Assembly (NCBI GenBank): GCA_964631325.1
Contig: CAZVWJ010000038.1
Location: 1-25,877 of the forward strand
Length of the DNA: 25,877 bases
From: CAZVWJ01 sp964631325
GTDB lineage: Bacteria > T1Sed10-126
Direction: 5' to 3'
Shown in pieces: positions 22,878 to 25,877 of this stretch. How positions within the stretch are numbered: position 1 is the stretch's first letter; every line of letters begins with the position of its first letter. The notes under the pieces were generated by a model, which was given only the letters and a program-made list of their open reading frames with translations, had not been told where the DNA came from and ran no database searches. Made by a program: the position numbers and the translations under genes.

Positions 22878-22905
22878 TTTCCATGCGAAATGAAAAATAT
22901 ATAAT
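22878..22905 (+). promoter_or_regulatory. rnr: Probable promoter of rnr-smpB
   Basis: A consensus -10 box TATAAT (22900-22905) is preceded at 16 bases by a weaker -35 box TTTCCA (22878-22883). Transcription would start near 22912, giving a short leader that contains the ribosome-binding site AGGAGA. It is a good match at -10 only. Confidence 0.5.
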
Positions 22906-22932
22906 CAGCAAATTTACAGGAGACGATTTTTA

Positions 22933-24861
22933 GTGAGCAAAAATAAAATCAAAGGACGTATAGAAAGACACGAGAAGGGCTATGGATTTTTAATACCCGA
23001 AGAAGAAGATGTCGGGGATATTTTTATTCCTCCCGGCCGATTGGCAGGAGCGATTTCCGGTGACCGGGTTGTAATCCGCCGCCATAAATCCGGGCGGGGT
23101 AAGAATCCGGTCGGCGAAGTACTAAATATTTTAGAACGAAAAATAAAACGGGTGGTGGGCACCCTGAGAATTGGTCGGGAAGGATCTATAGTAATTCCCG
23201 ATACCGTCCGGTTGGGACGGGCGGTTCGGGTGCCAGATCAACGTTCTAATACCAGGGTGGAAGACGGGGACCTGGTCGAAGTGGAAATTGAAAATTATCA
23301 ACCCCTGGAAGGGATTATCATTGATGTTCTGGGGGAACGGGGAGATCCGCAGGCGGAAGAAGAGCTTCTTCTTAAAAAATATTCGCTTAACCTTGATTTT
23401 CCTGATGCGGTTCGCGAAACAGCGGAAGATTTACCTGGCGAAGTTCAGCCTGAAGAAAAGAAAGAGCGTTGTGATTTGACTGACCTGGAGATATTGACTA
23501 TTGACCCGGCCGATGCCAAGGATCTGGATGACGCGGTTTCTGTTAATATCACCGGCAGCGGAAACTACAGGGTAGGAGTGCACATCACGGATGTTAGCCA
23601 TTACGTGCAGGAGGGAAACAAGCTGGATGAAGAGGCCCGCGAGCGGGGCACAAGTACCTATTTGGCCGAGCGGGTTGTGCCAATGTTCCCCCAAACATTT
23701 TCTAACGGAATTGGCAGTTTAGACCAGGACGAGGAACGGCTTGCTGTCTCCGTTTTCCTGATTGTAGATCCTTCCGGCGAGGTAATAGAATACGAGTTTG
23801 AAACCAGTTTTATTGAAATCGATGCCTGCCTGTCCTACGATCAAGTAGATAAATACCTTGAAGAAGGGACTGTGGAACCACCTCTGGGCAGGGTAAAGAG
23901 TTCGTTGGAAACAATGGTTGATATTTCCCAGAAAATGCGGTCCAGGCGTATGGAGCGGGGAAGCTTGAATTTTGATTTGCCGGAGGTTCGTCTTGAGTGC
24001 CACGAGGGAGAGGTCAAAGAAATTATTCCGGTAGAATACACTCTTTCTCACCAGTTAATTGAGGAGTTTATGATTGCGGCTAATGAAGCGGTTGCTCGTT
24101 ATTTGACTAATCGCAATCTTCCCCTGTTATATCGGATTCATGAGCCGCCGGCCAGCGAGGATGTTGAAGAATTTGCTCGTTTTGTACAGGGCCTTGGTTA
24201 TAACGTGGATACGTCCGGAGAACTCCGGCCTGAAAATTACCAGCAAATTATTAGTTCTGCCAGCGGGAAGACCGAGGAAAACGTGATTGCCTGGAATATG
24301 CTGCGTTCTCTACAAAAAGCACGATATGCTCCTGAAAATTTCGGGCACTTTGGACTGGCTTCGAAGTGTTACTGCCATTTCACTTCGCCGATTCGTCGAT
24401 ATCCGGACCTGACTGTTCACCGGATCTTGAAAAAGGCAATTGCAGATGAATTCAGTGAATCTGAGAAGACAAATTTACGAAAGGATTTACCGGCCCTGGC
24501 TCAGCACACCTCCGAGCGTGAAACAGAAGCTACTGAGGCTGAACGGGAGTCGGTGGACGTAAAATTACTTCAGTACATGGAAGATAAAGTAGGAGAGGAG
24601 CGAGAGGTTTATATTACTTCTGTTCTTGAATTTGGTTGCTTTGCCCAACTGGAAAATACCCTGGAGGGTTTAATTCACGTTTCTACTCTTGATGATTACT
24701 TTGTCTATAATGAGGCTGACTTTACTCTGGTTGGAGAGAAAACCGGGACTACACTACATATAGGAGACCGGGTAAAGGTTAAAATTGCCCGGGTGGATGT
24801 GCCCAGCCGGGAGCTTGATTTTGAACTACTGGAAATCCTTGAAAGTAACTGGGACGATTAA
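22933..24861 (+). CDS. rnr: Ribonuclease R
   Basis: A 642-residue RNB-family 3'-5' exoribonuclease that degrades structured RNA and, together with tmRNA-SmpB, non-stop mRNA. Cold-shock-like RNA-binding domains occupy about 5-65 and 70-140 (RIERHEKGYGFLIPEEEDVG, then IFIPP). The RNB catalytic domain begins with LTIDPADAKDLDDAV, whose D191, D197, D199 and D200 are the metal-binding aspartates. HFTSPIRRYPDLTVHR follows near residue 485, and a C-terminal S1 domain covers about 555-640 (EVYITSVLEFGCFAQ). Start GTG 22933 has AGGAGA nine bases upstream. The protein starts directly at the first cold-shock domain, without the N-terminal helix-turn-helix part, and has no Lys-rich tail, so it is shorter than the usual RNase R of 700-800 residues. 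smpB starts 1 bp after its stop. Confidence 0.95.
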   Translation: MSKNKIKGRIERHEKGYGFLIPEEEDVGDIFIPPGRLAGAISGDRVVIRRHKSGRGKNPVGEVLNILERKIKRVVGTLRIGREGSIVIPDTVRLGRAVRVPDQRSNTRVEDGDLVEVEIENYQPLEGIIIDVLGERGDPQAEEELLLKKYSLNLDFPDAVRETAEDLPGEVQPEEKKERCDLTDLEILTIDPADAKDLDDAVSVNITGSGNYRVGVHITDVSHYVQEGNKLDEEARERGTSTYLAERVVPMFPQTFSNGIGSLDQDEERLAVSVFLIVDPSGEVIEYEFETSFIEIDACLSYDQVDKYLEEGTVEPPLGRVKSSLETMVDISQKMRSRRMERGSLNFDLPEVRLECHEGEVKEIIPVEYTLSHQLIEEFMIAANEAVARYLTNRNLPLLYRIHEPPASEDVEEFARFVQGLGYNVDTSGELRPENYQQIISSASGKTEENVIAWNMLRSLQKARYAPENFGHFGLASKCYCHFTSPIRRYPDLTVHRILKKAIADEFSESEKTNLRKDLPALAQHTSERETEATEAERESVDVKLLQYMEDKVGEEREVYITSVLEFGCFAQLENTLEGLIHVSTLDDYFVYNEADFTLVGEKTGTTLHIGDRVKVKIARVDVPSRELDFELLEILESNWDD

Positions 24862-24862
24862 G

Positions 24863-25321
24863 ATGGGAAAACAACTTGCGAAAAATAGAAAGGCTTATCA
24901 CGATTATGAATTTGAAGAAAATTATGAAGCGGGTGTTGTGCTTGAAGGGACGGAAGTTAAGGCCCTGCGGGAGGGGCGCGGTAACCTTCGCGACTCTTTT
25001 GCGATCATCCGCGAGGAAGAGGCTTACCTGATTGGGATGCACATTGGGCCTTACAGCCATTCTCAGGTTGAACGTCAGCATGATCCGGAACGGACCCGCA
25101 AATTGTTGTTGAAAAAATCGCAGATAAAAAAGTTGACCGGCAAGTTAACCCGGGAAGGATATTCTCTTGTTCCCCTGCAAGCTTATTTAAACAAACGGGG
25201 TTGGGTAAAAATTCAACTGGGCCTGGGGAAAGGTTTGAAAAAAGTTGACAAAAGACGAAAAAAGAAAGAGAAAGACATTGAGAGAAGGTTAAGAAAAAAT
25301 TTCAAAGCCCAAATTCGCTGA
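24863..25321 (+). CDS. smpB: SsrA-binding protein SmpB
   Basis: A 152-residue partner of tmRNA that places it in the empty A site of stalled ribosomes. Family features are KNRKAYHDYEFEENYEAGVV, LEGTEVKALREGRGNLRDSF, the IGPYSHSQVERQHDPERTRK segment with LLLKK, and the basic C-terminal tail RRKKKEKDIERRLRKNF, which inserts into the mRNA channel. ATG 24863 lies one base after the rnr stop, so it is translationally coupled; the in-frame ATG at 24785 would add 26 residues inside rnr and was rejected. The tmRNA gene follows 107 bp downstream. Confidence 0.97.
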   Translation: MGKQLAKNRKAYHDYEFEENYEAGVVLEGTEVKALREGRGNLRDSFAIIREEEAYLIGMHIGPYSHSQVERQHDPERTRKLLLKKSQIKKLTGKLTREGYSLVPLQAYLNKRGWVKIQLGLGKGLKKVDKRRKKKEKDIERRLRKNFKAQIR

Positions 25322-25428
25322 ACTGCTGTAAATAAAATATAGTGGAATATTATTTGAGTTTATTAAGTTTTGATTGTTAAGATGAAATAGAATGTTAGCG
25401 GGATCTTTGGTCTTTTTAAATAAAATAT

Positions 25429-25815
25429 GGGGGCGACTGGCTTCGACGTAATGTTGAAGAAAAAGAGGGCATGCCGGGGTTGGCCTGTTCACCCCGTCAG
25501 AAAAGAACGGGCAACGTTCATTTGCCGAACGTCCAATGGCTATGGCGGCCTAACATAGCTGCCATGCTCCGCAGAGTTGCGGAGCACTCCGGCCGATTGT
25601 TTTCCCTGCGAACATCGGTTCCGGAGTAACGACAGCAGGGGTCCGCTTGCATTCCCCATCCTTGTGTGAACCGGACTATTTTAAAGGATGGTGCCGCCGA
25701 CGGGATTTCCGGTCTGTTGGAGACCGTCTGCCAAGTTTTTCGGAACAGACTAAGCATGTAGGCCTTTTTTTCCGAAACATTGCGGACGCGGGTTCGATTC
25801 CCGCCGCCTCCACCA
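25429..25815 (+). ncRNA. ssrA: Transfer-messenger RNA (tmRNA)
   Basis: A one-piece tmRNA of 387 nt including an encoded CCA. The 5' end GGGGGCG pairs with CGCCTCC before A-CCA (one G-U pair) to form the acceptor stem; the start GGCGACTGGCTTCGACG and the T-arm GCGGG-TTCGATT-CCCGC are typical, as is GACTAAGCATGTAG before the T-arm. A first pseudoknot is visible: CGGGG/CCCCG combined with GCCTGTTC (from 25475) and GAACGGGC (25505-25512). The tag reading frame ends at TAA 25551, inside the helix 5 loop (GGCTATG/CATAGCTGCC). Six T (25816-25821) follow the CCA. I found no convincing promoter in the 107-bp gap after smpB; read-through from rnr-smpB or a weak local promoter is possible. Confidence 0.97.
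25524..25553 (+). other. ssrA: tmRNA proteolysis-tag reading frame, proposed AERPMAMAA
   Basis: The frame ending at TAA 25551-25553 reads back as GCC GAA CGT CCA ATG GCT ATG GCG GCC. GCC 25524 was chosen as resume codon because it lies 11 bases after the 3' strand of the first pseudoknot, the same distance as in Escherichia coli ssrA, and an A sits at -4, as does the conserved A86 there. The tag then ends in MAA, matching the AMAA endings known from some bacteria. If the pseudoknot is drawn shorter, an in-frame resume at GGG 25509 would give a 14-residue tag. Confidence 0.6.
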
Positions 25816-25830
25816 TTTTTTCTTAGCCCG

Positions 25831-25865
25831 AATAATTCATGAAAGTTTTACTTTCTTGAATTATT
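25831..25865. repeat. Inverted repeat after tmRNA
   Basis: AATAATTC and GAAAGT (25831-25846) pair with ACTTTC and GAATTATT (25850-25865) around a three-base loop, with one internal T-T mismatch. Together with the six-T run before it, it may help end the tmRNA transcript, though no T-run follows. The window ends just after. Confidence 0.55.
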
Positions 25866-25877
25866 TGTCCCTATAAG

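Noticed and set aside
25518..25757. Minus-strand frame across tmRNA
   Set aside because: It lies entirely within the structured tmRNA gene.

Overview
The window reads as ordinary chromosome from a diderm, probably Gram-negative-walled bacterium of middling GC content. Two genes encode secreted proteins that look like outer-membrane beta-barrels (6377-7501 and 8376-10067). Many other genes look Firmicutes-like: RecD2 instead of RecBCD, a YtxH/DUF948 pair, an RNase Y relative, and the order rnr-smpB-ssrA. Together with many acidic residues, this fits a diderm Firmicute such as a halophilic Halanaerobiales-type organism. That placement is inference only, since no rRNA is present.

Layout. 1-499: repeat-rich DNA without a credible gene. 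500-2745 (+): a receiver/histidine kinase gene overlapping cheB. 2742-4901 (-): recD2, convergent with and overlapping cheB. 4902-5760: about 860 bp of palindromic repeats. 5763-5836 (-): tRNA-Phe. 5916-6376 (+): a strong promoter, a probable small RNA and a highly structured leader in front of a porin gene. 7502-8375: a structured porin 3' region, a terminator, and a 193-bp-period tandem repeat. 8376-10067 (+): a TraF/PorV-like barrel protein. 10168-12546 (-): DUF948 gene, YtxH gene and an RNase Y-like HD protein. 12802-13068 (-): a ferredoxin. 13414-18237 (-): a giant NAD-dependent glutamate dehydrogenase. 18738-19901 (+): a SprA-family putative metalloprotease. 19906-21765 (-): a SulP anion transporter. 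21855-22454 (+): 5-formyltetrahydrofolate cyclo-ligase. 22529-22679: a MITE-like element. 22698-22784 (+): tRNA-Leu. 22933-25815 (+): rnr, smpB and ssrA (tmRNA), a complete trans-translation/RNA decay module.

How genes work together. RNase R, SmpB and tmRNA form the ribosome-rescue module; the tag can be proposed directly from the sequence. The kinase and CheB are translationally coupled and probably form one signalling unit. The envelope genes (porin, TraF-like barrel, SulP) are single transcription units.

The most unusual material is non-coding. A promoter-driven RNA of about 180 nt and the following porin leader share short sequence blocks and have long complementary stems. Other points of note are an RNase Y relative without the KH-domain GxxG motif, and several families of palindromic repeats. 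No CRISPR array, transposase, prophage or defence system was seen.
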